Positions 40,687-49,552 of a DNA stretch of 64,000 nt are shown here, piece after piece (position 1 is the first letter of the stretch; each line of letters starts with the position of its first letter). Location: positions 186,001 to 250,000 of the forward strand of contig DATHDS010000021.1 in assembly GCA_035318925.1 (NCBI GenBank), given 5' to 3'. The notes under the pieces were generated by a model, which had not been told where the DNA came from, did no database searches, and saw only the letters and a list, made by a program, of their open reading frames with translations. The translations under genes and the position numbers were made by a program. Source of the DNA: VAXT01 sp035318925. GTDB taxonomy: Bacteria; Actinomycetota; Thermoleophilia; Gaiellales; Gaiellaceae.

Positions 40687-41292
40687 CTACCTCAGAGCTC
40701 GTGTGTGGCCCGCGGCGGTGCGCCGGACGAGAACGCCCAGGAGCGCGAGTGCGCCGATCGCAGCCGCCACGCCGATCGCCTCGAGCGCGAGGCCGCCTCC
40801 GACAGAAGCAGCGGCGACGACGAGCACGAGCGCGGCGACCGCGGCGGCCCCCACGCAGACTCCGAGGAGCTGCGCGAGACGGCGCTCGGCGATGGCCGGA
40901 TCGCTCCACGCCGCGATCCGCCGCTCCACCGACCAGAAGGCGAGCTCCGCGACGAGGACGAGCCCGGCCGCGTAGACGGGCGCCGCCTCGTCCAGCGCCC
41001 GTCCCTGGGCCGCGAACAGCACGGCGTACTCGCCCCCGAGCGCCGCCAGCCCCCACCCGAGCGCCGCCGCCGAGCGGGTCGTGAGCCCGGCCGCCAGAAA
41101 CGAGAGCGCGAGCCCGCCGAGCACGAGCGCCAGCCAGCGCAGGTGGAGATCCTGCACCGCGGGATACGACGCGAGAGCGGCCGCCGAGCCGAAGGCGGCG
41201 AGGCCCGTCGCTACGCGCGAACGACGCGAGCGTGGCGCCTGAATGCCCTCACCTCCTCGACGACCGCTTCCATCGGCACGCCTTCGCGCCAC
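40687..41292 (-). CDS. Polytopic membrane protein at the end of the MoxR cluster
   Basis: About six hydrophobic helices (WLALVLGGLALSFLAAGL, AAALGWGLAALGGEYAVLF, AAPVYAAGLVLVAELAFWS, ALVLVVAAASVGGGLALEA, IGVAAAIGALALLGVLV) in up to 201 residues. No catalytic motif seen. The first in-frame start is GTG at 41292, inside the DUF58 gene; the natural start cannot be decided, as no ATG, GTG or TTG sits near the DUF58 stop. It closes the DUF4129-MoxR-DUF58 run, and such clusters often include extra membrane proteins. Confidence 0.6.
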   Translation of the reverse strand: MARRRADGSGRRGGEGIQAPRSRRSRVATGLAAFGSAAALASYPAVQDLHLRWLALVLGGLALSFLAAGLTTRSAAALGWGLAALGGEYAVLFAAQGRALDEAAPVYAAGLVLVAELAFWSVERRIAAWSDPAIAERRLAQLLGVCVGAAAVAALVLVVAAASVGGGLALEAIGVAAAIGALALLGVLVRRTAAGHTRALR

Positions 41293-42482
41293 TCGACGAT
41301 CGGCACGCCTAGAGCCGCGTACCGCGAGCGCAGAGCCTCGCGCCGCAGCCGCCAGAGCCGATAGGCGAGCCGCTCGGTCTCGGTCTCGCCCTCGTCCACG
41401 AACGGGAACGGCGACAGCTCGATCACCGCCAGGTCGAAGCCGCGCCCGCGCAGGTCGATGAGCGCGCTCACCGCGCGCTCGTCGAGCAGCGGGCTGAGGG
41501 CGATCACGAGCGCGCGCGGCGGCAGCGTCCGCGGCGGAATCACGTTCAGGTCCTTCCAGGCGTAGCTGAGCAGGATCTCGGCGTCGAGGAGCGAGTCGAC
41601 GATCCGGTAGAGCTGCGTCATCCCGCTCGACACGGTCAGCCAGTTCAGCACGCCCCCGAAGGCCACGAGCCCCACGCGATCCTTCTCCTCGAGGTAGTGC
41701 GTCGCAAGCGCGGCCGCAGCCCGCACGCCGAGATCGAGCGTCCCCAGGTCTGCCCGCCGCGCCTCAGCGAAGGTATCGAGGAAGATGACGACGTCCGAGT
41801 TCCGCTCCGGGTGCGCCTCGTTCACCCAGGGGACGCCGCGCCTGGCCGTCGCCCGCCAGTTCACCCTTCGGACACGGTCGCCGCTCGTGAAGGGCCGCAG
41901 GTCGGCGAACTCGATTCCCTCGCCGCGCTGGCGCGCGACCTGGTTGCCGGAGAACGCCTGCGTCTCGAGCGGTCGCAGGAGCCGCTGGAGCGTCTCGCCC
42001 CTCGGATAGACCTTGAGCGCATGCGGCTCGCGGATCAGCCCCTCGAAGGCGACGAGGCCGAAGACGTCCCGCGAGCGCCAGAGAACCTCGCCGAGCTCGT
42101 AGGCGCCCCAGTGGAGGCAGCGAATCGGGAGCTGGATCTCCGGCTGCTCGTCGAAGGCGAGGCGAATGAGCCGCGGATTGGGGGCCCCGGTCTCGAGCCC
42201 CGGCGGCATCCTGAAGAGGAGCTCAAGGCGCTCGACGGGACGCCGCGCCGCGAGCTCGAGGTCGACGACAACGTCCCGTCCCTCGAGCTGGCGTTCACGG
42301 TCGAGCTCGACGTACAGCCGCAGCTCGGGCGGCTTTGCGAGCGCCAGGCCGACCGCGACGAGGACGGCGAACGGAGCGGCGAGCGCAGCGAGCTCCGGCC
42401 GTCCCAGCGCGAGCGCCGCCACCAGCCCGGCCGCCGCGAGCACCGGGTAGACGCGGAGCTTCGCCGTCGCCGCATGGCTCAC
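41211..42482 (-). CDS. DUF58 domain protein (MoxR partner)
   Basis: 423 residues: two N-terminal helices (LAAAGLVAALALGRPELAAL, PFAVLVAVGLALAK), a beta-rich domain (LRLYVELDRERQLEGRDVVV) and the DUF58 core REGEGIEFADLRPF-type block seen here as GEGIEFADLRPFTSGDRVRR plus VNWRATARRGVPWV, followed by a von Willebrand A-like fold (DVVIFLDTFAE). DUF58 proteins work with MoxR ATPases in cell-envelope assembly. The GTG start lies on the last bases of a duplicated moxR 3' end (overlap GTGA with that remnant's stop). Confidence 0.88.
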   Translation of the reverse strand: MSHAATAKLRVYPVLAAAGLVAALALGRPELAALAAPFAVLVAVGLALAKPPELRLYVELDRERQLEGRDVVVDLELAARRPVERLELLFRMPPGLETGAPNPRLIRLAFDEQPEIQLPIRCLHWGAYELGEVLWRSRDVFGLVAFEGLIREPHALKVYPRGETLQRLLRPLETQAFSGNQVARQRGEGIEFADLRPFTSGDRVRRVNWRATARRGVPWVNEAHPERNSDVVIFLDTFAEARRADLGTLDLGVRAAAALATHYLEEKDRVGLVAFGGVLNWLTVSSGMTQLYRIVDSLLDAEILLSYAWKDLNVIPPRTLPPRALVIALSPLLDERAVSALIDLRGRGFDLAVIELSPFPFVDEGETETERLAYRLWRLRREALRSRYAALGVPIVEWREGVPMEAVVEEVRAFRRHARVVRA

Positions 42483-42706
42483 TCCGGAATGGGACGGCTC
42501 GGTACCTCGGCGAGGAGCTCGCGAACGACGTCGTCTCCACGGCGGTGCTCGACCCACAGGCCCGGCTTCGGCCTCAGCCCTCGCCTTGTTGCTCACTGCG
42601 GAACTGGACGCTCGACCGGCGGAGTCGGCACCTGGTCGAGAAGCTCCCGAACGATGTCGGCTCCACGGCGGCGCTCGACCCACAGCTCGGGCTTCAACGT
42701 CAGCCG
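42479..42706. repeat. Tandem duplication of the moxR 3' end
   Basis: Two adjacent ~110-base units with stop codons exactly 114 bases apart. The upper unit (42593-42706) encodes the real MoxR C-terminus (LKPELWVERRRGADIVREL ... VPQ stop); the lower unit (42479-42592) encodes a similar LRPKPGLWVEHRRGDDVVREL ... PIPE stop with a 12-base gap. Both end in a stop overlapping a GTG-AGC, so the duplication includes the original start site of the DUF58 gene. The copies have clearly diverged (many substitutions). Confidence 0.8.
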
Positions 42707-43558
42707 GTGCGCGAGGGCGGGCTCCGCGACGGCCTTTACGTCGTCAGGCGTCGCGTAGTCGCGCCCCGACAGCGCGGCGCGGCAGCGTGCGAGCTTGAGG
42801 AGAGCGAGCGAACCGCGCGGGCTGGCCCCGACCTGGACCCCCGGCGCGCTGCGCGTCGCGACGACCAGGTCGACGATGTAGTAGCCGAGGCTCTCCTCGA
42901 GGTGCACGTGCTCGACGGCCTGCTGCATGTCCAGCACCGTCTGCCGGTCGACGATTTGATCCAGCCGGACCTCCTCCTCGGCCCGGTCGAGGCGCCGCTC
43001 GAGCATCTCCCACTCGTGCTCCCGCGCGGGGTAGCCGACGCCGATCCGCAGCACGAAGCGGTCGAGCTGCGCCTCGGGCAGCGGATAGGTGCCTTCGTAC
43101 TCGATCGGGTTCTGCGTCGCGAGCACGATGAACGGAGGCTCGAGTGGATGGGTCTCGTTCTCGATCGTGACCTGCCGCTCCTGCATCGCCTCGAGCAGCG
43201 CGGCCTGCGTCTTCGGGGGGGCCCGGTTGATCTCGTCCGAGAGCAGGATGTTCGCGAAGATCGGGCCGGGCCGGAACTCGAAGTCGCTCTCCCGCTGGTT
43301 GTAGATCGACGATCCGGTGACGTCGGCCGGCATCAGGTCCGGGGTGAACTGGATCCGCGAGAAGGTCATCCCGGTCACCGTGGCGAAGGAGCGCGCGATC
43401 AGCGTCTTCGCGAGCCCGGGAAAGTCCTCGATCAGGACGTGGCCGTCGGCGAGGATGCCGAGCAGGACGAGCTCGAGTGCGGCCCGCTTGCCGACGATCG
43501 CCCGCTCGACCTCGTTGAGGATCCGGTCGGCCTGTGTGGTGAGCTCGTCGATCGTCAT
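42593..43558 (-). CDS. MoxR-family AAA+ ATPase
   Basis: A 321-residue chaperone-like AAA+ ATPase. Walker A HVLIEDFPGLAKTLIARSFA, the MoxR signature FSRIQFTPDLMPADVTGSSI, pre-sensor FEFRPGPIFANILLSDEINR (Walker B), APPKTQAALLEAMQERQVTI and sensor FIVLATQNPIEYEGTYPLPE-AQLDRF. Start ATG at MTIDELTTQADRIL, four bases after the upstream stop; the TTG six codons earlier is less likely. It is paired with DUF58 and DUF4129 proteins, a common envelope-related module. Confidence 0.93.
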   Translation of the reverse strand: MTIDELTTQADRILNEVERAIVGKRAALELVLLGILADGHVLIEDFPGLAKTLIARSFATVTGMTFSRIQFTPDLMPADVTGSSIYNQRESDFEFRPGPIFANILLSDEINRAPPKTQAALLEAMQERQVTIENETHPLEPPFIVLATQNPIEYEGTYPLPEAQLDRFVLRIGVGYPAREHEWEMLERRLDRAEEEVRLDQIVDRQTVLDMQQAVEHVHLEESLGYYIVDLVVATRSAPGVQVGASPRGSLALLKLARCRAALSGRDYATPDDVKAVAEPALAHRLTLKPELWVERRRGADIVRELLDQVPTPPVERPVPQ

Positions 43559-43562
43559 ATGA

Positions 43563-44078
43563 CTAGAGACGTTCAAGACGCTCGATTTTCCGTTCGATGT
43601 CGAGCAACCCGGGCCCGGGCGCCTGCCGGTTCTCGGGCGCGACTCGATCCGGCTCGACGAGCTCCCACAGCTCAGCGCCGACGAGGTCCCGCACCGCAGG
43701 GCTGCCCGAGTCGAGGCTCAGTCCACGGCGCTCGAGGCGACCGGCCACGATCTCTCGGATCACCGGCCGCAGCCTGTAGTGGAGGTCGAACGAGCGTGCG
43801 GAGGCCATGTAGACCGTGCGCTCGAGGCGGTCCAGCTCGGCGATCCTGGGCAGCGGCGGCGGCTCCGGATCCAGCGCCAGCTCAATTTTCGACTGCTGCT
43901 CTCGCGGCACGACCTCGCGCAGCCACGCGGCGACGGCGAGCAGAGCCATGCCGCCGAGGCCGAGCACGTAGATGTCGACCTCGAGCGCGTGCCGGCCCGG
44001 CGCGAGCGCGCGCGCCACGAGCAGGGCGAACGTGGCGAGGACGGCGCAGAGGGCCCAGGTGCCCGCAAGCCGGATCAG
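43563..44078 (-). CDS. Membrane protein of the MoxR cluster (probable CTG start)
   Basis: From CTG at 44078 the protein has two helices (LAGTWALCAVLATFALLVAR and IYVLGLGGMALLAVAAWL) and a soluble C-terminal domain (LPRIAELDRLERTVYMASAR, RPVIREIVAGRLERRGLSL, WELVEPDRVAPENRQAPG). The first usual start, GTG at 44018, would lose the first helix. The CTG overlaps the DUF4129 stop as CTGA. I know no name for the family, but similar proteins follow DUF4129 genes in actinobacteria. A role beside MoxR is inferred from context. Confidence 0.66.
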   Translation of the reverse strand: MIRLAGTWALCAVLATFALLVARALAPGRHALEVDIYVLGLGGMALLAVAAWLREVVPREQQSKIELALDPEPPPLPRIAELDRLERTVYMASARSFDLHYRLRPVIREIVAGRLERRGLSLDSGSPAVRDLVGAELWELVEPDRVAPENRQAPGPGLLDIERKIERLERL

Positions 44079-44956
44079 TGCGCGACCTCGACCTCGAGCT
44101 CGGCGCGCAGGCCGCTGAGCGCCTCGATTGCGTCCTCCTTCATCCGGCCGTCGATCTCGTGCGGGCTGAACCGTGCCCGCTCGAAGAGCTTCGTCAGCCG
44201 GCGAGCCGAGTGGGCGCTCGCGTGGATGACGTCCAGCATGCGCGCGAGGTACTCGAGCGGTGCCTCCGACTCGCGTCTCGGCACTCCGCCGGCGGCCATC
44301 GTCCGTTCCATCCGCGCGTAGGCACGAATGACCGCCTTGCGCGGGTCCCGCTCACCGTGCAGGTCGTCGAGCGTCTCGTCCAGCACCACGGTGAGCGCGA
44401 CCGTGACCGGCACCTTCGGCAGCCACTCGCGCCTCCTCCGCAAGGCGAGCAGGCCGATCGAACCGCCGAGGCCGAGGATGAGGCCACCGACGACGACCAT
44501 CGGCAGCCAGCGAAACTGCGGTTTGTAGGACGGTGGTAGCGCACTCGGCTTCTGCTCGATCTTGCTCCTGGCGTGCGGCTGCGTCACCGGCGGCGTTTTC
44601 GACGCCGGGCTGTGCCGAAAGCCTGGGATCCCCCGCGTGACGGAGACCACCAAGAGCACGAGGACGAGGCCAAGAAAGCCGAATGACCGGACCCGGAGCC
44701 CTCCACGTCGCGGGCCTTCCCGGACCTTCTTCGCGCGGCCCAGGAACATGCTCCAGGCGTACAGCAGGAAGCCGGCCGGGACCGCAAGCAGGGCGAGCGT
44801 CACGACGTAGTCGATGAGCAGCGTCGGCGCATGGGCGCTCGGCTGGCTGTCACCTCCCGCCGGGGCACGGCCCGCCGCCGCGATCGCGACCACTGCGAGC
44901 AGCCCGAACAGGCCTCCTACCGCCGCCAAAGCCCGCCACGAGCGCTCCTCCCGCAT
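44075..44956 (-). CDS. DUF4129 domain membrane protein
   Basis: 293 residues with four membrane helices (ALAAVGGLFGLLAVVAIAAA, YVVTLALLAVPAGFLLYAWS, FGFLGLVLVLLVVSV, LPMVVVGGLILGLGGSIGLL) and the C-terminal DUF4129 domain: DPRKAVIRAYARMERTMAAG, GVPRRESEAPLEYLARMLDV and LTKLFERARFSPHEIDGRMK. DUF4129 is often at the end of transglutaminase-like proteins in MoxR clusters; here no transglutaminase domain is present. It starts the DUF4129-membrane-MoxR-DUF58 operon. Confidence 0.85.
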   Translation of the reverse strand: MREERSWRALAAVGGLFGLLAVVAIAAAGRAPAGGDSQPSAHAPTLLIDYVVTLALLAVPAGFLLYAWSMFLGRAKKVREGPRRGGLRVRSFGFLGLVLVLLVVSVTRGIPGFRHSPASKTPPVTQPHARSKIEQKPSALPPSYKPQFRWLPMVVVGGLILGLGGSIGLLALRRRREWLPKVPVTVALTVVLDETLDDLHGERDPRKAVIRAYARMERTMAAGGVPRRESEAPLEYLARMLDVIHASAHSARRLTKLFERARFSPHEIDGRMKEDAIEALSGLRAELEVEVAH

Positions 44957-44965
44957 GACGTCACA

Positions 44966-45832
44966 CTAGATGAGCACGAGCGCTGCTCCGCGCTCCGCCT
45001 CGAAAATCGCCGAGGTCACGTCACCCAGATCCTCGCCGTCGGCCTGCAGCGGCATCGGCGCGTCGGTGACGACCTCGATCCGGTCGAGGTCGTGTCCGTA
45101 GACGATGCGCCTCGCATTGGGCTGTCCTCTGCCGAGGAACGCCTGGACGAGCAGCCGGGGTAGATCGACGGGCCTGACGCCGCGCGGAGCAACGAGGTCG
45201 AGGCCGAGCTCGAAACGCGCCTCGGGGGCGATGCGGACCGGGACCGGCCCCGCATAGGTGTAGGGATCGCCGTTCGCGACGAGGGCGAAAGCCACCCGGC
45301 CGCGACCCAGGATCTCCAGAGCCGGCTCGAAGCGTCCGCGCCTTTCGGCCAGCATGCGCACGAGCTCCCAGGCGAACACCGCGTTGCCCGCACGGGAGCC
45401 GTCGTCCGAGCGCCCGCGCGCCTCGTGGCGGCGGATCGCCTCGGCGTCGATACCGATGCCCGCCGCGAACCCAAACCGGCGCCCGTTGACCCGGCCGAGG
45501 GAGATTCTCCTGGTGCGACCGGCGACGAGCTGCTCCGCAGCGCGGACGGCATCACCCGGCAGGCCGAGCGCACGAGGGAGCACGTTGGCGCCGCCGCCGG
45601 GGACGAAGCCGACAGGAGTCTCGGAGTCGATCCCGTTCAGCACCTCGTTGTAGCCGCCATCTCCGGAGAAGACGTAGACCGCCTCGGCGCCGCGGGCCTC
45701 ACGGGCGAGCTCGGTCGCGTGACCGCGATGCTCGGTGCGCCGGATCTCGACATCCCCGAGCGCGCGGGCCACCTGCTCGATGCCCTCCTCGGTGACGCTG
45801 CTCGCGAACGGGTTGACGACGAGGAGCCGCAG
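44966..45832 (-). CDS. Diacylglycerol kinase/sphingosine kinase-like lipid kinase (CTG start)
   Basis: A DAGK_cat enzyme of 288 residues phosphorylating a lipid alcohol. Motifs: LRLLVVNPFASSVTEEGI (N-P-x-A-S), YVFSGDGGYNEVLNGI (the GDG catalytic loop), VGFVPGGGANVLPRALGLP, and GFAAGIGIDAEAI; the end carries the second beta-domain (APMPLQADGEDLGD). Here GGGAN replaces the more common GTAND/GTGND. The conserved N-terminal VNP strand lies upstream of the first GTG (45772); the only start before it is CTG at 45832, two bases from the previous stop, and an in-frame stop lies just above. CTG is therefore the likely start. Confidence 0.82.
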   Translation of the reverse strand: MRLLVVNPFASSVTEEGIEQVARALGDVEIRRTEHRGHATELAREARGAEAVYVFSGDGGYNEVLNGIDSETPVGFVPGGGANVLPRALGLPGDAVRAAEQLVAGRTRRISLGRVNGRRFGFAAGIGIDAEAIRRHEARGRSDDGSRAGNAVFAWELVRMLAERRGRFEPALEILGRGRVAFALVANGDPYTYAGPVPVRIAPEARFELGLDLVAPRGVRPVDLPRLLVQAFLGRGQPNARRIVYGHDLDRIEVVTDAPMPLQADGEDLGDVTSAIFEAERGAALVLI

Positions 45833-45833
45833 G

Positions 45834-46313
45834 CTATCCCTCGGAGATGGGCCCGAGGTCGTAGCCCTCGAACTTCATCTCTTCGGCGGCTTCCGCGATC
45901 TGACGCACCGCCGTGTTCTGTGGAATCGACTGGTTGAACCTGGCGACGGCGGCGGAGTCGCCCCGCTCGGCGGCTCCTCGGAGCTCCTCGAGATCGTCCG
46001 CATACGCGCGCATGCCTGCCACGAGCTGGTCGTTCTTCGCGGCGATGGAGCCCGGCGGCTTTGCGTCATCGAGCTGGTCGGCGGCGCGTCTCAGCTCGCG
46101 CTGGGCTTCGGCGACACGCGCCGCCAGGAGGCTCGTCGAGGTCACGTTCGTCTTCCGAAACGCGTCCTGCACGTCGGCGTACACGGCGCGCACTTTCTTC
46201 TCGTACTCCGGCTTCGACAACGTGCCTCCGTCTCCGCCGCGGGGGACGAGGAGGATGGCCGCGAGCGCCACGACGGCGACGACGGCGCCGGCAAGCACTC
46301 GACGGCGAGACAT
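45834..46313 (-). CDS. Membrane-anchored helical protein, unknown
   Basis: 159 residues with one N-terminal anchor (VLAGAVVAVVALAAILLVP) and an outer alpha-helical domain (KKVRAVYADVQDAFRKTN, ARVAEAQRELRRAADQLDDA, MRAYADDLEELRGAAERGDS, FNQSIPQNTAVRQIAEAAEE). It resembles small periplasmic helical-bundle lipoprotein-like proteins of actinobacteria, but I know no function. ATG start. It precedes the lipid kinase gene by one base and may be cotranscribed. Confidence 0.68.
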   Translation of the reverse strand: MSRRRVLAGAVVAVVALAAILLVPRGGDGGTLSKPEYEKKVRAVYADVQDAFRKTNVTSTSLLAARVAEAQRELRRAADQLDDAKPPGSIAAKNDQLVAGMRAYADDLEELRGAAERGDSAAVARFNQSIPQNTAVRQIAEAAEEMKFEGYDLGPISEG

Positions 46314-46330
46314 GTTTCGAAGTCTAGGGA

Positions 46331-46359
46331 GGAGAGGCCGGCCGTAAGCCGGCCTCTCC
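46331..46359 (-). terminator. Strong hairpin after the 974-residue secreted protein
   Basis: GGAGAGGCCGGC and GCCGGCCTCTCC, a perfect 12-base stem with the five-base loop CGTAA, in the 58 bases between the big secreted-protein gene and the next gene on the same strand. There is no T-run; the stem alone would still be expected to block read-through or protect the 3' end. Confidence 0.65.
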
Positions 46360-46371
46360 CAATCCCAGTCT

Positions 46372-49296
46372 CTAGCGCTTATGGACCGTGATGTCGCCCT
46401 TGGTCAGAGCCCCGCTGCGGGTCCCGCCGTTGGTCATCGTCAGCGAGAACGTGTCCGGCGAGCCGTCGACGACGTCGACCGTGTACGACACGTTGTTCCC
46501 GTTGTTCACCCCGTAGCCGGCGACGTGGCCGTGCGTGCGGTCCGGGCACGACGCCGTCCCGATCGAGGTGGAGTGGAAGTCGGTGCTCCCGTCGCGGTAG
46601 CTGATCGACCCGCTGGGCGGAGTCGCAACATGGACGTTGAGGCTGAACTTCCCCTCACCGTTGCCGGCCGGGATCTTCCCTCCGCCCGTGATCTTGCAGG
46701 CGATGGTCAGCGGCGGCGGCGGCGGAGGCGTCGGCAACAGGAAGTCCATGGACGGCGTGTTGTCGAGCGGGTAGAGGAACGATTGGACGGTCTGGTCGAC
46801 CGAGACGCTGTTGCCCAGCGAGAAGGCAGTCCCGTCGTAAAAGCGCGAGCCAACCGTCGCCGCGACTTCGAGTGGCCGCTGGCCCGGTCCGGTGGGGCCG
46901 CTCAGGGCGCGCATCAGGTAACGCGGGATGTTGAAGCGGATCGTCCCGGTCACCTGGTTGACGTCGCCCTGGATCGGCTGGTCGCCCGGGTAGAGGATGC
47001 ACTTGTCCTGGGTCGCCGGCCCCGCCGGCTCGCAGAGCGGATTCCCGGTCGTGTAGTCGTTGTAGCCGAAGCTGAAGCCCTGCCCGGCGTTCCAACGCGC
47101 TCCGGCCGCGACGTCCTGGTAGCCGTTCGTGAAGCGGAGGAGCCAGAGGAGCGACTGCGACTGGGTCCGCGCCGCGGTCGTCAGCAGCGAGGTGGTCGAG
47201 AGGTCGCTCACGTGCATCGTCAGGGTTACTCCGCCGTTCGCGATCGGCGTTCCGTCAAGGAGGTCGATCTCGGGCCCGACGGACACGGACGTGAAGTCCG
47301 CCGCCGCCTCATTCGTCGTCGGTGGGTTGGGAGGAGCCGTGCCCGGCGCCATAACCGAGAAGGACGAGAGAGCGTCACCCGTGGGATCGGTCGAGGAGCC
47401 CCGCAGCACCTGCCGCGGGTCCGGGCCGATCGTGCCGCCGTTGAGCGCGGGCCCGCCGATCTGAGTCGACACCATCGGCGACGCAACGTGGCCCACGGCC
47501 TCGTCCGGAACCTTGTTCGCCCGGTCCCACGTGACGTAGATCCGGCCGTCGGCCCGGTTGGTATCGAGCGAGATGAAGTCGGCCATCGAGCGGTCGCCGG
47601 GCGGGACGGAGAGGTCGCACCCGAGACCGTTGATGCAGATCGAGTCGTAGTGGAACGGATGCGTCGTCACCTTGACCTGGCTGAAGGTCGGCGGGTTGGC
47701 CGGGTCTGTCGACAGGGCGTTCACCGTCTCGTTGACGTAGATGTTCCAGCTCGCCTTGAAATTGCCGCTGTTCGGATCGCCGTCGGATTCCGTGCCGACG
47801 AACACGACCGCCGCGCGCCCCGGGGCTCCACCGGCGGTCACCCAGGCAAAGAGGGTCGTGCGAACCGCATCACGATCGACTTGCGTCGGCGCCGAGAAGC
47901 CGGGATTCGTGGTCGGCAGGTCCGTGGACGCGGTCACGTCCTCGTTGCAGAGACCGATCTTGTCGGCCGTGAGCGTGACGAGGTAGGTATGGAACCTGAC
48001 GTTCTCGCCGTAGACGACGTAGATGTTGCCGGCGTTGTCGTGGTCGGCCGTGGCAAAGAGCGTCGTCGTGCCGGGCGCGACCGCGGCCAGGCAGTCGGTC
48101 CACGTCAGGCCCCTGTCCTGCGAGATCGAGAGGTTCACATGGTCGCCGTCGGACGCGGTGCGGTCCGACGCGAAATAGACGATGCCGTTCGGATACGCCT
48201 GGGTGGGCTCGATGTAGCGCATCGGCCCCGGGTAGCGCGGGTTGCGCGAGGCCCGCGCTGCGTCCACCTGGTAGGTGAGACCACCGTCGGTCGACCGCTG
48301 GACGACGACGTTCCTGGGCTCCTGCTGGTTGTAGCTCAGCAGCACCGTCTGGCTGTCGACGAAGGTCATCCACTGACGGTCGGCACCGGCTCCCTCGTCG
48401 GTGTTCCCGTTGCCGGCGGGACCGCCGGACCCGAGGCTCTGGCCGCCGTTGGGCGATGTGGACGTGGCGAACCCGGTGAGCGGACCGAGGCCCGTGTAGG
48501 CGTATTGGTAAAAGCCGAAGGCGTTTAGGTTCGTGCCGAACGCGAGGCCGCAGTCGCCACCGCCGCCCGCGGCCTGCTGGCCGCGTGGCGGCGTCCCGAG
48601 CATGTGGAACTGGTCGCCGTGATCGGTCGAGACCTGCGCGTAGTCGGCGAAGTTCGAGAACCCGGTCGGTCCGCAGTCATAGACACGGCCTGCCTTGTCG
48701 ATCTCCAGCAGTGGCTCGGACTGGTCACGCTGGTTGTCGGAGGCGACCGCCGCCGAGAATGCGAGGCCGTTGGCCGAGGCCGAGGGCAGGTCTTGCTCGA
48801 TCGTCCGCGCCGTCGTGGTGATCTCGAGCTTGCCGTCATAGTCGGTCAGCTCCGTCGAGAGGAAGGCGCACGCGAGCACCTCGTACCTGCCCGGCGGCAG
48901 GTTGTTCGCCACGACGGTCTCGACGTTGCTGCCCCCGTCGCTCGATCCAACCACGTCGCCGTGCGGGTCGACGACCGTGAGGATCTCGTCGCTGCTGGAC
49001 TCCGCGGCCCATGTGATCGTGAACTTGAACTGGGCGTCGATCGTGTCGTACGTCCCAGGAGTCACGTTGATCGTGACCTCGTGCAGATCCGACACCGAGT
49101 CGAACGGGGCCGAGCAGTCGCTCGTGGCGTTCGCGCCCGGCGCGATCGTGCCCGTCCATGTGTCCGTGACTTGACCGGCCGTGGTCGGAACGGTCACGGT
49201 GCTCGCCGGTGGGACCGATCCCGCCGCCGACCCACTGATCAGAGCCGCGACGAGTGCGGCGAACAACCCGAGGGTTGGAAGACCTGCCTTGCGCAT
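46372..49296 (-). CDS. Very large secreted BNR/propeller protein with a C-terminal post-COAP-1-like domain
   Basis: 974 residues with signal peptide MRKAGLPTLGLFAALVAALI. Domains in order: N-terminal PPC-like beta domain (TWTGTIAPGANATSDCSAPF to GRYEVLACAFLSTE), a sialidase-like propeller with Asp-box style repeats (VVVQRSTDGGLTY, NLSISQDRGLTWTD), a second beta domain (PEIDLLDGTPIANGGVTL), and a C-terminal ITGGGKIPAGNGEGKFSLNV block resembling the post-COAP-1 domain. Twelve or so cysteines suggest disulfides. ATG start with AGGGAGG seven bases upstream. No catalytic sialidase residues can be assigned; it may be a surface structural or binding protein. Confidence 0.78.
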   Translation of the reverse strand: MRKAGLPTLGLFAALVAALISGSAAGSVPPASTVTVPTTAGQVTDTWTGTIAPGANATSDCSAPFDSVSDLHEVTINVTPGTYDTIDAQFKFTITWAAESSSDEILTVVDPHGDVVGSSDGGSNVETVVANNLPPGRYEVLACAFLSTELTDYDGKLEITTTARTIEQDLPSASANGLAFSAAVASDNQRDQSEPLLEIDKAGRVYDCGPTGFSNFADYAQVSTDHGDQFHMLGTPPRGQQAAGGGGDCGLAFGTNLNAFGFYQYAYTGLGPLTGFATSTSPNGGQSLGSGGPAGNGNTDEGAGADRQWMTFVDSQTVLLSYNQQEPRNVVVQRSTDGGLTYQVDAARASRNPRYPGPMRYIEPTQAYPNGIVYFASDRTASDGDHVNLSISQDRGLTWTDCLAAVAPGTTTLFATADHDNAGNIYVVYGENVRFHTYLVTLTADKIGLCNEDVTASTDLPTTNPGFSAPTQVDRDAVRTTLFAWVTAGGAPGRAAVVFVGTESDGDPNSGNFKASWNIYVNETVNALSTDPANPPTFSQVKVTTHPFHYDSICINGLGCDLSVPPGDRSMADFISLDTNRADGRIYVTWDRANKVPDEAVGHVASPMVSTQIGGPALNGGTIGPDPRQVLRGSSTDPTGDALSSFSVMAPGTAPPNPPTTNEAAADFTSVSVGPEIDLLDGTPIANGGVTLTMHVSDLSTTSLLTTAARTQSQSLLWLLRFTNGYQDVAAGARWNAGQGFSFGYNDYTTGNPLCEPAGPATQDKCILYPGDQPIQGDVNQVTGTIRFNIPRYLMRALSGPTGPGQRPLEVAATVGSRFYDGTAFSLGNSVSVDQTVQSFLYPLDNTPSMDFLLPTPPPPPPLTIACKITGGGKIPAGNGEGKFSLNVHVATPPSGSISYRDGSTDFHSTSIGTASCPDRTHGHVAGYGVNNGNNVSYTVDVVDGSPDTFSLTMTNGGTRSGALTKGDITVHKR

Positions 49297-49474
49297 CGAA
49301 CAACCTCCCTTTCGTGCTCCTGGCCTAGACACGTGCGACCCCTCCGTTTTCCTACCCAACGCCGGGAATGTTCGAACGTAAGCCCCGTCCGAAGCGGCGA
49401 AGCTACGGTAATTCCGGCAAAAAAGCAAACGCTCTTTTAGGCCCGCGCGTTGCGGCCTTCTCGCGTGAAAGCGA

Positions 49475-49489
49475 TTGATTCATCAGTCA
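49475..49489. promoter_or_regulatory. Degenerate second copy of the TTGACTG/CAGTCA operator
   Basis: TTGATTCATCAGTCA matches the perfect palindrome at 49553 in 12 of 15 positions. It lies upstream of the large secreted protein in an AT-richer 268-base gap without a credible gene. Two sites about 78 bases apart would suit cooperative repressor binding. Confidence 0.4.
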
Positions 49490-49552
49490 GGAAATATTCG
49501 TAAGGATTTGCGGCATCCAACCCTCGCGAAACTTGTAAAACCTGCCAACGGG

